From Ferrimonas sp048263965 (GTDB lineage Bacteria; Pseudomonadota; Gammaproteobacteria; Enterobacterales; Shewanellaceae), in the NCBI RefSeq assembly GCF_048263965.1, contig NZ_JBLXDO010000001.1, positions 553,472-617,471 of the forward strand: a DNA stretch of 64,000 nt. Direction: 5' to 3'. Shown piece by piece: positions 28,935-38,394 of this stretch. The notes under the pieces are model-generated. The model was not told where the DNA came from and made no database searches. It worked only from the letters and a program-made list of their open reading frames with translations. How positions within the stretch are numbered: position 1 is the stretch's first letter; each line of letters begins with the position of its first letter. The translations under genes and the position numbers were made by a program.

Positions 28935-28963
28935 AGAGGGGGAGCACTGCTCCCCCTCTCTTT
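28935..28963 (+). terminator. Rho-independent terminator after exeB
   Basis: An 11-bp perfect stem (28935-28945 with 28949-28959) with a 3-base loop is followed by a short T run. Confidence 0.88.
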
Positions 28964-29004
28964 TATCTTCACACGTTAAAACAGCGGGTTGGGCCAGGTA
29001 TTCC

Positions 29005-29013
29005 TGATATACT
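29005..29013 (+). promoter_or_regulatory. Extended -10 promoter for the DUF748 gene
   Basis: TGATATACT gives TG-N-TATACT. The same element is used before rraB. GGGCCAG and CTGGCCC arms flank it as an inverted repeat (about 28991-29018). Confidence 0.45.
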
Positions 29014-29123
29014 GGCCCGCAGTTGCTGTATCTTGCCTCCGCGTCATCCGGCGGGAGTGTCTATGATTATTGCGTTCGCTGTCTCTCGGGGAGAGTCACT
29101 TAAAGCCCGGAGTAGGGAGTCCC

Positions 29124-31991
29124 GTGAATATCAAAACCCTATGGAGTAACCCCTGGATTCGTCGGGGTACCTGGGGCCTGCTGGCCCTGCTTATCTATCT
29201 TCTGCTCACCGGCTGGGGACTGCCCCGGTTGATTCAGAGCCAGGCCCCCAAGTGGGTGGCCGACAACCTCAATGGCCAGTTGACCCTGGAAAAGGTGGCG
29301 TTCCACCCCTTTGCCTGGCGATTGCAGATCGATGGTGCCCACCTGGATGGGGACGATGGCGAGCCGGTGATGGGCCTGAATCAATTGGTGCTGGACCTCG
29401 ATCCCCTGCATTCTCTGTTCACCTTCAGCGGTCGCATCAAAACCCTGTCGTTGAAGGGGCCGGAATTGGCGGTCAGGGAGTTGGGGCAGGGACGCAGTAA
29501 CCTGGGGTTCCTACTTAAACCTTTGACCGAATCCAGTGCCACCTCTGAGGCAGAGCCTCAGGAGCCCACGGTTCCCCAACTGTTTATCGCCGACCTCAAA
29601 CTCGAGGGCGGCGTGGTGAGTTATCGCCGTCCGGATGGGGCGAGCACCCAGTTCACCGATCTGGAGCTCAATGCTCAGGACCTGGCCCTGGCGGGTGTGG
29701 ACAACAAGGTGGCGTTGGCTCTGTCTGGCTCTGGCGGCGGTCGCCTGATGGTTGAGGCAACCGCGTCGTTGGCGCCAGCAGACATACAGATGCAACTGGC
29801 CCTGGATGATCTGGATCTGACTCGCTATTGGCCCTTCATCAAAGACCTGTTCCATTTTCAGTTGGATCAGGGGCGGCTGGATATGCACACCTCGTTAAGA
29901 TTCCAGCGGGATGGCGACGATTCCTCGTTGACGCTGGATGATGGCGCCATTGAGCTGTCGGGTCTGAATCTCTCCAGCGAGCAGGGGCCTCTGCTGACCC
30001 TGGCGAAAACCCGGGTGGAGGGAATTGACCTGAACCTCACTGACCGCACCCTGGAGCTAGCTAAGTTGTCCCTGGAGCAGGGGCAGATCTTCGGTGTGAA
30101 CGGTGAGCAGGGACTGGATTGGGTGACCCTGTTTCAGCCGGTCACCGTCGCGGAGGCTGACGCTGCGCCGGCGCCCGGTGATGAGCCTGAGGCTCCCTGG
30201 CAGGTGACCTTGGCTGGAAGCAGTATTGAGCAGTTCCGGCTGACTCTGGAGGATCAGACTCCGGCCGAGGCGACAACCTGGATCCTGGACCTGGATCGGG
30301 TGATTGCCGGCCCGGCCTCTAACGATCTGAGTCAGCCCATCGCCCTCGAGCTACTGAGCCGAATCAACGATGATGCGGCTTTCAGTGCCAAAGGGGAGCT
30401 GGTGCCGGGAACGCTGAAGGCACAGTTTGACTTGAATTTGGAGAGCTTCCCCCTGACGGCGACCATTCCATACTGGCAGGCGCTGGTGCCACTGAAGATG
30501 ACCTCCGGCAGCCTGAGCAGCGGCGGCACCCTGACCCTCTCCGGTGTCGATCCTCTGGATCTGAGTTACCAGGGGCAGTTGGCGATTCAGGAGCTGGTGA
30601 CCCAGGACCCCGGTCAGGGCCGGGACTTCATCAAGTGGCAGCAACTGCAAGTGAACAGCATGACTGTGCGCACCGCGCCTATGTCGGTCGCCCTAGACAC
30701 CGTCTCCGTTACTCAGCCCTATGCCCGGGTGATCATCGACGAGGATGGCAGCACCAACATTCAGCAGCTGTTGGGAGCCGAGACTCAGGCCCAACAGCCA
30801 GAGGCCACGGTCACGGACGAAGAGAGCGGTGCGGCCGAGCCACTTCAGCTCAGCATCAATCGCATCGAGTTGAGCGATGGCGGCGCTTTCTTTGCCGACA
30901 ACAGCCTGACGCCCAAATTTGCCACAGGTATTGAGACCCTGGCGGGCAGCATCAGTGGGCTCAGTTCGAAGCCAGACTCCCGTGCCAAGGTGGACATTCA
31001 GGGGCAGGTGGACAGGTATGCCCCCGTCAGCCTGACCGGTGAGCTGCAGCCCCTGGCTGCGGAGAGTTACCTGGATATGGCGCTCACCTTTGACAATGTG
31101 GACCTGACCTCGTTGAACGCCTACTCAGGCACCTATGCCGGCTACTTCATCGACCAGGGGCAACTGGACCTCTACCTCAACTACAAGTTGGATAACCGTA
31201 AGATGGTGGGCAGCAACCGGGCGGTGGTAGACAAGCTGAAACTGGGTAAGCGCAGTGATTCTGATAAGGCCACCAGCCTGCCTGTGGCCCTGGCGGTGGC
31301 TCTGTTGCAGGACAGCAATGGGGTCATTGACCTCGGCCTGGAGGTGCAGGGTGATGTGGATGACCCTGAGTTTGCCATCGGCCCCCTGGTCGGTAAGGCA
31401 CTGTTTAATGCCATCACCAAGGTGGTGACCTCCCCCTTTACCCTGCTGGGCTCTCTGCTTGGTGGGGAGGAGCCTGCCTCGGAGGTGCTGTTTGAGCCTG
31501 GGGGCGCGTCGGTGTCTCCCGGTGCCCAGGCGCAGCTTCAGCGTCTGGCCGATGGCCTGTCACAGCGTCCTGGACTCAGCCTGTCGGTTCAGGGGGCGGT
31601 GTCCGTCGGGGCGGATCGCAGCGCCTTGGCGTCACGGGCACTCTCCGCCGAATTGGGCTTTGAGGCGACCCCGGAGCAGGGGCTGACGGAGGAACAGCAG
31701 ACGCTGCTGGTCAGCGCCTATGAGCGACGGTTCGGAGTAGGCTCGGCACCGCCGCCTCCAGAGGGGCAACCTCCCCAGGCCTGGCAGCAGGGGTTGTACA
31801 ACCAGTTGCTGGCAAGGGTCAATTTGCCTCTGGATGCCCTGCCTGAGCTGGCCGCCAGCCGGGCTCAGGCGGTGAAACAGGTGCTGATCGCCCAGTTTGG
31901 TATTGGTGCCGAGCGGGTGTTCATCCAGGAGAGCAGGGTGGAGCTGAATCAGAGTGGCCCCAAGGTGGTGATGTCCCTGGAAGCACTCTAA
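29124..31991 (+). CDS. Large DUF748 (AsmA-like) envelope protein
   Basis: 955 residues from GTG 29124, which has AGGGAG just upstream. One membrane helix near the N-terminus (GTWGLLALLIYLLLTGWG) is followed by a long periplasmic region of AsmA/DUF748 type: repeated beta-strand segments such as ADLKLEGGVVSYRRPDG and DVQGDV-like LEVQGDVDDPEFAIGPLVGKALFNAI near residues 750-780. The C-terminal 150 residues begin VLFEPGGASVSPGAQAQLQRLAD, resembling an OmpA-like fold. AsmA-like proteins bridge the periplasm and may move phospholipids; DUF748 is part of that group, but function here is inferred. A 28-residue upstream ORF overlaps the start. Confidence 0.88.
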   Translation: MNIKTLWSNPWIRRGTWGLLALLIYLLLTGWGLPRLIQSQAPKWVADNLNGQLTLEKVAFHPFAWRLQIDGAHLDGDDGEPVMGLNQLVLDLDPLHSLFTFSGRIKTLSLKGPELAVRELGQGRSNLGFLLKPLTESSATSEAEPQEPTVPQLFIADLKLEGGVVSYRRPDGASTQFTDLELNAQDLALAGVDNKVALALSGSGGGRLMVEATASLAPADIQMQLALDDLDLTRYWPFIKDLFHFQLDQGRLDMHTSLRFQRDGDDSSLTLDDGAIELSGLNLSSEQGPLLTLAKTRVEGIDLNLTDRTLELAKLSLEQGQIFGVNGEQGLDWVTLFQPVTVAEADAAPAPGDEPEAPWQVTLAGSSIEQFRLTLEDQTPAEATTWILDLDRVIAGPASNDLSQPIALELLSRINDDAAFSAKGELVPGTLKAQFDLNLESFPLTATIPYWQALVPLKMTSGSLSSGGTLTLSGVDPLDLSYQGQLAIQELVTQDPGQGRDFIKWQQLQVNSMTVRTAPMSVALDTVSVTQPYARVIIDEDGSTNIQQLLGAETQAQQPEATVTDEESGAAEPLQLSINRIELSDGGAFFADNSLTPKFATGIETLAGSISGLSSKPDSRAKVDIQGQVDRYAPVSLTGELQPLAAESYLDMALTFDNVDLTSLNAYSGTYAGYFIDQGQLDLYLNYKLDNRKMVGSNRAVVDKLKLGKRSDSDKATSLPVALAVALLQDSNGVIDLGLEVQGDVDDPEFAIGPLVGKALFNAITKVVTSPFTLLGSLLGGEEPASEVLFEPGGASVSPGAQAQLQRLADGLSQRPGLSLSVQGAVSVGADRSALASRALSAELGFEATPEQGLTEEQQTLLVSAYERRFGVGSAPPPPEGQPPQAWQQGLYNQLLARVNLPLDALPELAASRAQAVKQVLIAQFGIGAERVFIQESRVELNQSGPKVVMSLEAL

Positions 31992-32018
31992 AGCAATTTG
32001 GCTTTCCGTCAGAAACAG

Positions 32019-32048
32019 ACAGGCCGCCCGATGGGCGGCCTGTTTTTT
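32019..32048 (+). terminator. Rho-independent terminator after the DUF748 gene
   Basis: An 11-bp perfect stem (32019-32029 with 32033-32043) has a GAT loop and six T after it. It lies in the gap to the convergent putA. Confidence 0.9.
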
Positions 32049-32067
32049 AGGGCTATCTCTAGGCTTT

Positions 32068-35000
32068 CTAGCCGTCACCCAGGGTCAGCAAGGTGGCATT
32101 ACCGCCGATGGCGGTGATGTTGTTGGTGCGGGTCTTCTCGGTGACGAAACGGGTCAGGTAGTGGGGCCCCCCCGCCTTGGGGCCGGTGCCTGACAGGCCC
32201 TGTCCGCCGAAGGGCTGAACGCCCACCACCGCGCCGATCTGGTTACGGTTGATATATGCGTTACCCACATTCACCTGGTCGGCGATATTCAGCGCATGGG
32301 ACTCGTTGCGACTGTGGATCCCCAGGGTCAGACCGAAGCCGGTGCTGTTGATCTCCTCCACCACCTGGTTCAGATCGCTGCTCTTATAGCGAATCAGGTG
32401 GAGGATGGGGCCGAAATGCTCCTTCTCCAACTGACCGATGTGACGGATCTCGATGGCGGTCGGCTGGATAAAGGTGCCGTTGGCGCACTCGGAGGAGAGG
32501 GGGGCTTGGCAGATCAGCTTACCCTCCTTGGAGATGCGCTCGATGTGGGCCAGTAGGTTATTTTGGGCGGTTTCGTCAATGACCGGACCCAGATCGGTCT
32601 TATGCAGAGCCGGGTTGCCCACATGCAGTTGAGCCACGGCACCCTTGAGCAATTCAATCACCTTATCGGCGATGTCATCCTGAACATAGAGTACTCGCAG
32701 GGCCGAGCAGCGCTGGCCGGCACTGGCGAAGGCGGACTGGACCACATCCTTGACCACCTGCTCAGGCAGGGAGGTGGAGTCCACCACCATGGCGTTCTGG
32801 CCGCCGGTCTCAGCCACCAGGGGCACGATGGCACCGTCGCGTCCTGCCAGGGCGCGGTTGATCACCTTGGCCGTTTGGGTGGAGCCGGTAAAGCAGACGC
32901 CGCCGATGCGGTCATCGGCAGTCAGGGTGCCGCCGACCAGGGCGCCGGTGCCCGGCAACAGGGCCAGGGCGTCGCCGGGTACTCCGGCTTCATGAGCCAA
33001 CTGAACGGCACGATAGGCCACCAGGCTGGTTTGCTCGGCAGGCTTGGCGATGACGGTGTTGCCGGTGACCAGGGCGGCCACCACCTGACCGAGGAAGATC
33101 GCCAGGGGGAAGTTCCAGGGGCTGATGCACAGGAAGGTGCCGCGGCCCTGAACGAAGAGTTCGTTCAGCTCGCCGGTGGGCCCCGGGAGCACCGTGGCTT
33201 CGCCTTGCATCTTGCGGGCCTGCACGGCGTAGTAGCGACAGAAGTCCACCGCTTCACGCACTTCGTCGATGCCATCCTGCAGGGTTTTGCCCGCTTCGCG
33301 GGTGCACAGGACGATCAGCTCCTCCCGGTGCGTTTCCAGCAGGTCGGCCAGCTTATCGATGGCTGCCGCCCGCACTTCGACGTCGGTGCGGTTCCATCGC
33401 GGGAAGGCTGCGTTGGTGACCTTCACTGCCTGCTCGATGGTTGCGGCGTCGGCGAAATGCACCTGGCCAACACTGCGACTGCGGTCCTGGGGACTGGTCA
33501 CGGCGATAGGGTCGCCGCTGCGGATGTTCTCACCCCCGATCAGCGGGGCGGCGTGCCACTGGTTCTCCTTGAAGCTGTCCAGCTTGGCGAAGAAAGTGCG
33601 GGATTCGGCAGCAATGTTCATGTTGATTCCTTTCGAGTTGCGTCGCTCGCTGCCAAAGATGGCTTCTGGCAGTACGATCTTGTTGTTATGCAGGGTCGGG
33701 CAGGCGGTCAGGGTCGTGACTGGATGCTCGATCAGGCTCTCCACCGGAGTGTTGGGGTCCACCACCTTGTGGACGAAGGAGGAGTTGGCGCCATTCTCCA
33801 GCAGTCGGCGTACCAGATAGGGCAGCAGATCTTCGTGGGCACCCACCGGGGCGTAGATGCGCACTGACTGATGGTGTTTGGACAGCACGGGATCGTACAG
33901 TTCCTGGCCCATGCCGTGCAGTCGCTGGAACTCAATCTCCCGATCACCGGCCATGTCCATCACCGCCGCAACGGTGTGGGCGTTGTGGCTGGCGAACTGA
34001 GGGTAGATGTTGCCCTTGGTCAGGTCGGACAGCAGATAACGGGCGCAGGCCAGATAGGAGACATCTGTGGCGGACTTGCGGGTAAATACCGGGTAGTTGT
34101 CCACGCCCAGTTGCTGGCAATGCTTGATCTCACTGTCCCAGTAAGCCCCCTTAACCAGACGCACAGGAATGCGATCACCCTGCTCATCGGCCAGGGCGTT
34201 GAGCCAGCACAGTACCGGCAGAGCGGTTTTGGCGTAGGCCTGAACCACCACGCCGAAGTTGCCCCAGCCCTTGGCGTCTTCGCTGCGATAGAGCTTCTCG
34301 AACAGTTCGAGGTAGAGTTCCAGTCGGTCGGCTTCCTCTGCGTCCATGGTGATGCCGACGCCGAATTTGCGACCCTGGCGAATCAGTTCAACCACCCAGC
34401 TGTACAGTTCGTCCAGTACCAGTTCGCGGTGTGCCGCCTCAAACTTGGGGTGGATGGCGGTGAGCTTGACCGAGATGGTGGGAAGGGGGGCGTCGCTGTT
34501 TTTGTACTGATGGTTGCCCAGGTTATGAATGGCGTCCAGGTACTCTTGAAAGTGGCGTTTGGCGTCATCCATGGTCAGGGCACCCTCCCCGAGCATGTCA
34601 TAGGAGTGGGTGTAGCCCAGGCCGCGATTGTCTTCGCTGTTCTTCAGGGCTTCGCTGATGCTGCGGCCCAGAACAAACTGCTTACCCATGATCTTCATGG
34701 CCGCATACATCGCTTTACGGATGATGGGTTCGCCTACCCGGTTGACCAGGCGGGCCAGCAGGTTATTGGGGTTGCCGTCGAGGGCCCTGTCCAGGGTGAC
34801 CACCTTGCCGGTGAGCATCAGGCCCCAGGTGGAGGCGTTGACCAGTACCGAGTCGGATCCCTTGAGGTGACTGGCCCAGTCGGCGCCGGAAAGCTTGTCT
34901 TCGATCAGGGCGTCGGCGGTGGCCGCGTCGGGGATACGCAGCAGGGCTTCCGCCAGGCACATCAGGATGATCCCTTCCTGGGTTTCCAGGCTGTACTGCT

Positions 35001-35238
35001 GCAAGAAGGCATCGATACCCACCGCCAGTCCCCGTTTCTCAACACTGCGGACTTCGGTAACCAGGTTGGCGGCTTTCTTGGTGATTCGGTCGATGCTTGG
35101 CTGGTCTTGCGGAACCAGTTGCAGCAACTCGTTGAGATAATCCGACTCGTCTGCGCCATGGCTGACGCTGATCGCCTCTTTCAGGCTTGCAAGATCGGTG
35201 GATACTCCATTAGCCAGTACTTGGCTTGCTTTAAACAT
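32068..35238 (-). CDS. putA: Bifunctional proline dehydrogenase / glutamate semialdehyde dehydrogenase, without RHH domain
   Basis: 1056 residues from ATG 35238, with GAGGGA 6 bases upstream. It oxidises proline to glutamate in two steps. The proline dehydrogenase barrel (about 90-470) has the FAD-binding region with RLVKGAYWDSEI and YPQFASHNAHTV; the aldehyde dehydrogenase (about 540-1030) has the catalytic cysteine in SAGQRCSAL and Glu in AETGGQ. The first 47 residues of E. coli PutA, the ribbon-helix-helix repressor, are absent, so this short PutA cannot repress its own gene. An inverted repeat sits upstream. Confidence 0.97.
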   Translation of the reverse strand: MFKASQVLANGVSTDLASLKEAISVSHGADESDYLNELLQLVPQDQPSIDRITKKAANLVTEVRSVEKRGLAVGIDAFLQQYSLETQEGIILMCLAEALLRIPDAATADALIEDKLSGADWASHLKGSDSVLVNASTWGLMLTGKVVTLDRALDGNPNNLLARLVNRVGEPIIRKAMYAAMKIMGKQFVLGRSISEALKNSEDNRGLGYTHSYDMLGEGALTMDDAKRHFQEYLDAIHNLGNHQYKNSDAPLPTISVKLTAIHPKFEAAHRELVLDELYSWVVELIRQGRKFGVGITMDAEEADRLELYLELFEKLYRSEDAKGWGNFGVVVQAYAKTALPVLCWLNALADEQGDRIPVRLVKGAYWDSEIKHCQQLGVDNYPVFTRKSATDVSYLACARYLLSDLTKGNIYPQFASHNAHTVAAVMDMAGDREIEFQRLHGMGQELYDPVLSKHHQSVRIYAPVGAHEDLLPYLVRRLLENGANSSFVHKVVDPNTPVESLIEHPVTTLTACPTLHNNKIVLPEAIFGSERRNSKGINMNIAAESRTFFAKLDSFKENQWHAAPLIGGENIRSGDPIAVTSPQDRSRSVGQVHFADAATIEQAVKVTNAAFPRWNRTDVEVRAAAIDKLADLLETHREELIVLCTREAGKTLQDGIDEVREAVDFCRYYAVQARKMQGEATVLPGPTGELNELFVQGRGTFLCISPWNFPLAIFLGQVVAALVTGNTVIAKPAEQTSLVAYRAVQLAHEAGVPGDALALLPGTGALVGGTLTADDRIGGVCFTGSTQTAKVINRALAGRDGAIVPLVAETGGQNAMVVDSTSLPEQVVKDVVQSAFASAGQRCSALRVLYVQDDIADKVIELLKGAVAQLHVGNPALHKTDLGPVIDETAQNNLLAHIERISKEGKLICQAPLSSECANGTFIQPTAIEIRHIGQLEKEHFGPILHLIRYKSSDLNQVVEEINSTGFGLTLGIHSRNESHALNIADQVNVGNAYINRNQIGAVVGVQPFGGQGLSGTGPKAGGPHYLTRFVTEKTRTNNITAIGGNATLLTLGDG

Positions 35239-35295
35239 CGCGTGTCCCTCGTAATCCATGGGGCGGCGCGGCACTCTGTGATCAATTTTGTTTTT

Positions 35296-35330
35296 GTATA
35301 CAATCCGCGCCAACGGCGCGCACAGTATAC
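35296..35330. promoter_or_regulatory. 35-bp symmetric element upstream of putA
   Basis: The layout is GTATAC, 4 bases, CGCGCC, 3 bases, GGCGCG, 4 bases, GTATAC. Both arm pairs are perfect and evenly spaced. The upstream arm overlaps a likely TATACT -10 on the minus strand, 58 bases before the putA start. It is a strong operator candidate. Confidence 0.55.
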
Positions 35331-35426
35331 CCTTAAATTGTGAGGTGAAACAGGGTTTGCTGCTGTTTTGTGCACCTGGGGTTCAAATGGAAAGGCTAAG
35401 GGGGGGTGAGGATGACAGAATAAAAA

Positions 35427-35449
35427 AAGCCGATAAAAATTATCGGCTT
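35427..35449 (-). terminator. Rho-independent terminator after ygiM
   Basis: On the minus strand a 10-bp stem (35449-35440 with 35436-35427) and 3-base loop end in a run of T. Confidence 0.85.
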
Positions 35450-35485
35450 AGTATCTTTTTTTATGGCTGTGCCTGGGGCTGGCTG

Positions 35486-36115
35486 TTAAACCCAACCACT
35501 CTGGTTGCGGCGACGTCGCTGGGGCCTGGGCAGATAGGCGATGATCAAGCCCAGCACCAGGCCAGCACCGGCCACCATGCCGCCCTGCTGCAGCCACTGC
35601 CAGCGTTCGCTGTTCAGCATGCTCTGATTCTCCTCCTTAAGCTGCTCATTTTCGGCAGAGAGGGAGTCCAGAGTGGTCTGCAGATCCGCTTCAACCTTGA
35701 TGGCGTCGCGCCGGGTCGATTCCAGTTCGCTGTTGAGCTGGGTCAGCTCGTCCTGCAGTCCGGCTGTGCGCGCCTGTTCCGTTTCCAGCTGTTGCTTGAG
35801 TGCAGCGACCTCATCATTGAGGCGTGGCACGGCCAGGCGGAAGCTTTCCTGCTGATTCAGCTGGTCGCGCTTGATCCAGCCGGTGCGCTCTTTGTCATCG
35901 ATGATCTGAACATAGTCACCCTGATTTTCCCCGGTCAGCGCCACCGGCATACCTGCCTTTACCGACCCCAGGATGCGAAACTGATTGCCCGGTCCTGAGT
36001 GCAGGTAGATGTAGATATCCTCTGAGATGCTGTAGTTGCTCTCAGCGGCGGTGATGTGCGGGGCCAGCAGGGCGGCGCTGAGCAGCGCGGCGATGGCCAG
36101 AGGTTTGTGCGACAT
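35486..36115 (-). CDS. ygiM: SH3-domain, coiled-coil membrane protein (YgiM family)
   Basis: 209 residues. Signal peptide (1-23), bacterial SH3 domain (about 25-90: YIYLHSGPGNQFRILGSVKAGMPV), a long coiled coil (95-170) and a C-terminal membrane span (GGMVAGAGLVLGLIIAYLP) ending in a basic tail. The SH3 domain probably contacts peptidoglycan. In E. coli ygiM adjoins cca, and the same conserved region is recognisable here. Function is unknown. Confidence 0.9.
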   Translation of the reverse strand: MSHKPLAIAALLSAALLAPHITAAESNYSISEDIYIYLHSGPGNQFRILGSVKAGMPVALTGENQGDYVQIIDDKERTGWIKRDQLNQQESFRLAVPRLNDEVAALKQQLETEQARTAGLQDELTQLNSELESTRRDAIKVEADLQTTLDSLSAENEQLKEENQSMLNSERWQWLQQGGMVAGAGLVLGLIIAYLPRPQRRRRNQSGWV

Positions 36116-36180
36116 ATCAGAACCCTTAATACAGAAAACCCGCTGCCCGTGAAGACAGCGGGTGATATCAGCTAAGGATA

Positions 36181-37449
36181 TTAACCCAGCACGGCGCGAA
36201 TCAAGTAGAAAATCACAATGGACAGACCGGCGCCTGCAGGCAGGGTGATGACCCAGGAAACCACGATGTTGCGAACAACACCCAGGTTCAGTGCGGCGAT
36301 GCCGCGAGCCATACCTACACCCAGAACCGCACCAACCAGGGTCTGAGTGGTGGAGATGGGCAGACCGGTGCCGGAGGCGATTACCACAGTGGAGGCCGCA
36401 GCCAGCTCGGCGGCGAAGCCGCGGCTTGGGGTCAGGTGGGTGATGTTCTTACCAATGGTCATGATCACCCGGCTACCCAGGGTGGCCAGACCGATAACGA
36501 TACCCACACCGCCCAGAGGCAGAATCCACCACACCAGAGGTGCCTTGGCCACAATCTCACCCTGAGCGTGAACGATAGAGACTACCGCAGCCAGGGGACC
36601 AATGGCGTTGGCCACGTCGTTGGAGCCGTGTGCGAAGGCCATGCCACAGGCGGTCACCACCATCAGCAGGGCGAACACCTTTTCCACGTTGGCAAAGTGC
36701 ATGTCACGGTCGGCGCTGGGGTCCAGCTTCAGTCTGCTGATGAAGAACTTACCAATCAGGGCGACGGTGATGGAGATGGCGATGGCCAGGCCCCAGGCTT
36801 CGGCGTTGTCAAAGTGCAGACCTACGTGTTTCAGGCCCTTCTTGATGGTCACCAGGGAGAGCACCATGCCCGCCAGACCCATGTAGAAGGGGACGTAGCG
36901 CTTGGCGTTCTTCAGCGGGTCTTCGGTATCGAAGATCAGCTTCTGCGCACTCTGGAAGATGATATAGGCGATGAAACCGGCGATGGCCGGGGTCACAATC
37001 CAGGAGCCCACAATGCCGGCAACCTTGCCCCAGTTGACGCTGTCTACGCCCACGCCGACAGCGGCGAAACCAATGATGGCACCGATGATGGAGTGGGTGG
37101 TGGACACGGGCCAGCCCAGGATGGAGGCAGCGACCAGCCAGACACCTGCAGCCAACAGGGCGGAGATCATGCCGTACACCAGCAACTCAGGCTGGTCGAC
37201 AAAGAAGGCGGAATCGATGATCCCTTTACGAATGGTGGAGGTTACCTCTCCCCCGGCCAGGTAAGCGCCGGCAAACTCGAAGATCATCGCAATGACGATC
37301 GCCTGTTTGATGGTCAGTGCGCCTGAACCTACCGAAGTCCCCATGGCATTGGCAACGTCGTTTGCGCCAATACCGTAAGCCATAAGAAAACCGAATAATG
37401 CGGCCACCACAATCAGAATGGGGCCGTAATTTACCAGTACTTCTACCAT
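36181..37449 (-). CDS. Low-affinity phosphate transporter, PiT family
   Basis: 422 residues, about ten membrane helices. The two PiT signatures are GANDVANAMGTSVGSGALT near residue 28 and HGSNDVANAIGPLA near 275; both are hallmarks of phosphate permeases driven by proton or sodium gradients. It follows the DUF47 gene by 31 bases on the same strand. This DUF47-Pit pair is a well-known arrangement for metal-phosphate uptake. The exact Pit paralogue cannot be told, so no symbol is given. Confidence 0.94.
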   Translation of the reverse strand: MVEVLVNYGPILIVVAALFGFLMAYGIGANDVANAMGTSVGSGALTIKQAIVIAMIFEFAGAYLAGGEVTSTIRKGIIDSAFFVDQPELLVYGMISALLAAGVWLVAASILGWPVSTTHSIIGAIIGFAAVGVGVDSVNWGKVAGIVGSWIVTPAIAGFIAYIIFQSAQKLIFDTEDPLKNAKRYVPFYMGLAGMVLSLVTIKKGLKHVGLHFDNAEAWGLAIAISITVALIGKFFISRLKLDPSADRDMHFANVEKVFALLMVVTACGMAFAHGSNDVANAIGPLAAVVSIVHAQGEIVAKAPLVWWILPLGGVGIVIGLATLGSRVIMTIGKNITHLTPSRGFAAELAAASTVVIASGTGLPISTTQTLVGAVLGVGMARGIAALNLGVVRNIVVSWVITLPAGAGLSIVIFYLIRAVLG

Positions 37450-37480
37450 GGTAAACCCTTAACTTTTATTTTATCTCGAC

Positions 37481-38161
37481 TTAAGCGCGAGCTAACATGA
37501 GTTCCAGACGTGAGCCAACCCGCTCTGCCTGGTCGGCCAGATCACCGGCCCACTCGAGAATCTTGTACAGGAACATCACATCCACAGGATTGAGGTCTTT
37601 CTCAATGCTGAACAGACGACGGCGCAGACTGATCTGCATGTGGTCGGTGTCGTCTTCGATGCGGTCCAGTTGCTGGATCATCTCGGCAACCAGGTTCACT
37701 TCTCGTCCCCGGAAACCGGTTTCCAGAAGGTCATCCAGCTCGTTGATGGCCTTGGAGGCTTGAGACACTGCATCAACGCAGCGCTGCAGGTAGGATTTGA
37801 GATCGTCCTGAAGATCGGCAGGCATCACCATTTCACGACCGATGATGCGGCCGGCGATGTCCTTCGCCTTGTTGGCGATCTTATCCTGCTGAGTCAGCAG
37901 CTCGAGCATGTCGGTGCGTTCCACCGGCATAAACAGGCCACCAGGCAGGGTCAGACGAATCTCACGTTTGAGAACGTCCGCTTCACGCTCCAGACGGCTT
38001 ACTTCGCCCTGGAGTTCGCGGGCACGTTCCCACTCTTGGTCAATAACTGCTTCCATAAAGGGAATCAGCATCTTGGACGCTTCGTGCACCTTATGCATGT
38101 GCTCTTGAAGCGGTTTAATGGGTGACTTTGCGAAGACACCTAAGATCGAATTTACTGGCAT
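37481..38161 (-). CDS. DUF47/PhoU-like Pit accessory protein (TIGR00153)
   Basis: 226 residues, all-helical. The start MPVNSILGVFAKSPIKPLQ matches family members; a TTG codon two residues upstream is less likely. DUF47 proteins resemble PhoU and control the partner phosphate permease, perhaps by sensing phosphate or metal. Residues such as RLEREADVLKREIRLTLPGGLFMPVERTDMLELL are the family core. It is the first gene of the operon with pit and has a Pho box upstream. Confidence 0.93.
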   Translation of the reverse strand: MPVNSILGVFAKSPIKPLQEHMHKVHEASKMLIPFMEAVIDQEWERARELQGEVSRLEREADVLKREIRLTLPGGLFMPVERTDMLELLTQQDKIANKAKDIAGRIIGREMVMPADLQDDLKSYLQRCVDAVSQASKAINELDDLLETGFRGREVNLVAEMIQQLDRIEDDTDHMQISLRRRLFSIEKDLNPVDVMFLYKILEWAGDLADQAERVGSRLELMLARA

Positions 38162-38309
38162 AGCCAAATAACCTTCTGCTTTGCTCTGAGTAGCATTGGC
38201 GGGCGCATGTTACCCTATGCACCAATATAAGCAACATCAAAAATCCAGCCTTCTGTGGAGTAATTATAACCGCTGGCTATAAAAATCCCGACGTATCAAG
38301 GCCGAGAGC

Positions 38310-38343
38310 ATCCTATGCCAGTAATGTGACACTTATATGACAT
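38310..38343 (-). promoter_or_regulatory. Pho box and -10 upstream of DUF47-pit
   Basis: On the minus strand ATGTCAT-ATAA-GTGTCAC (38343-38326) matches the consensus CTGTCAT-AWAW-CTGTCAY at 16 of 18 positions. Ten bases further on, TAGGAT (38315-38310) is a weak -10 at the expected distance from a PhoB site. The element faces DUF47-pit. Confidence 0.6.
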
Positions 38344-38394
38344 TATTTCACTTTACTGACAACGGTATGAATTTTTAAAGAAACTTATAGGCTT

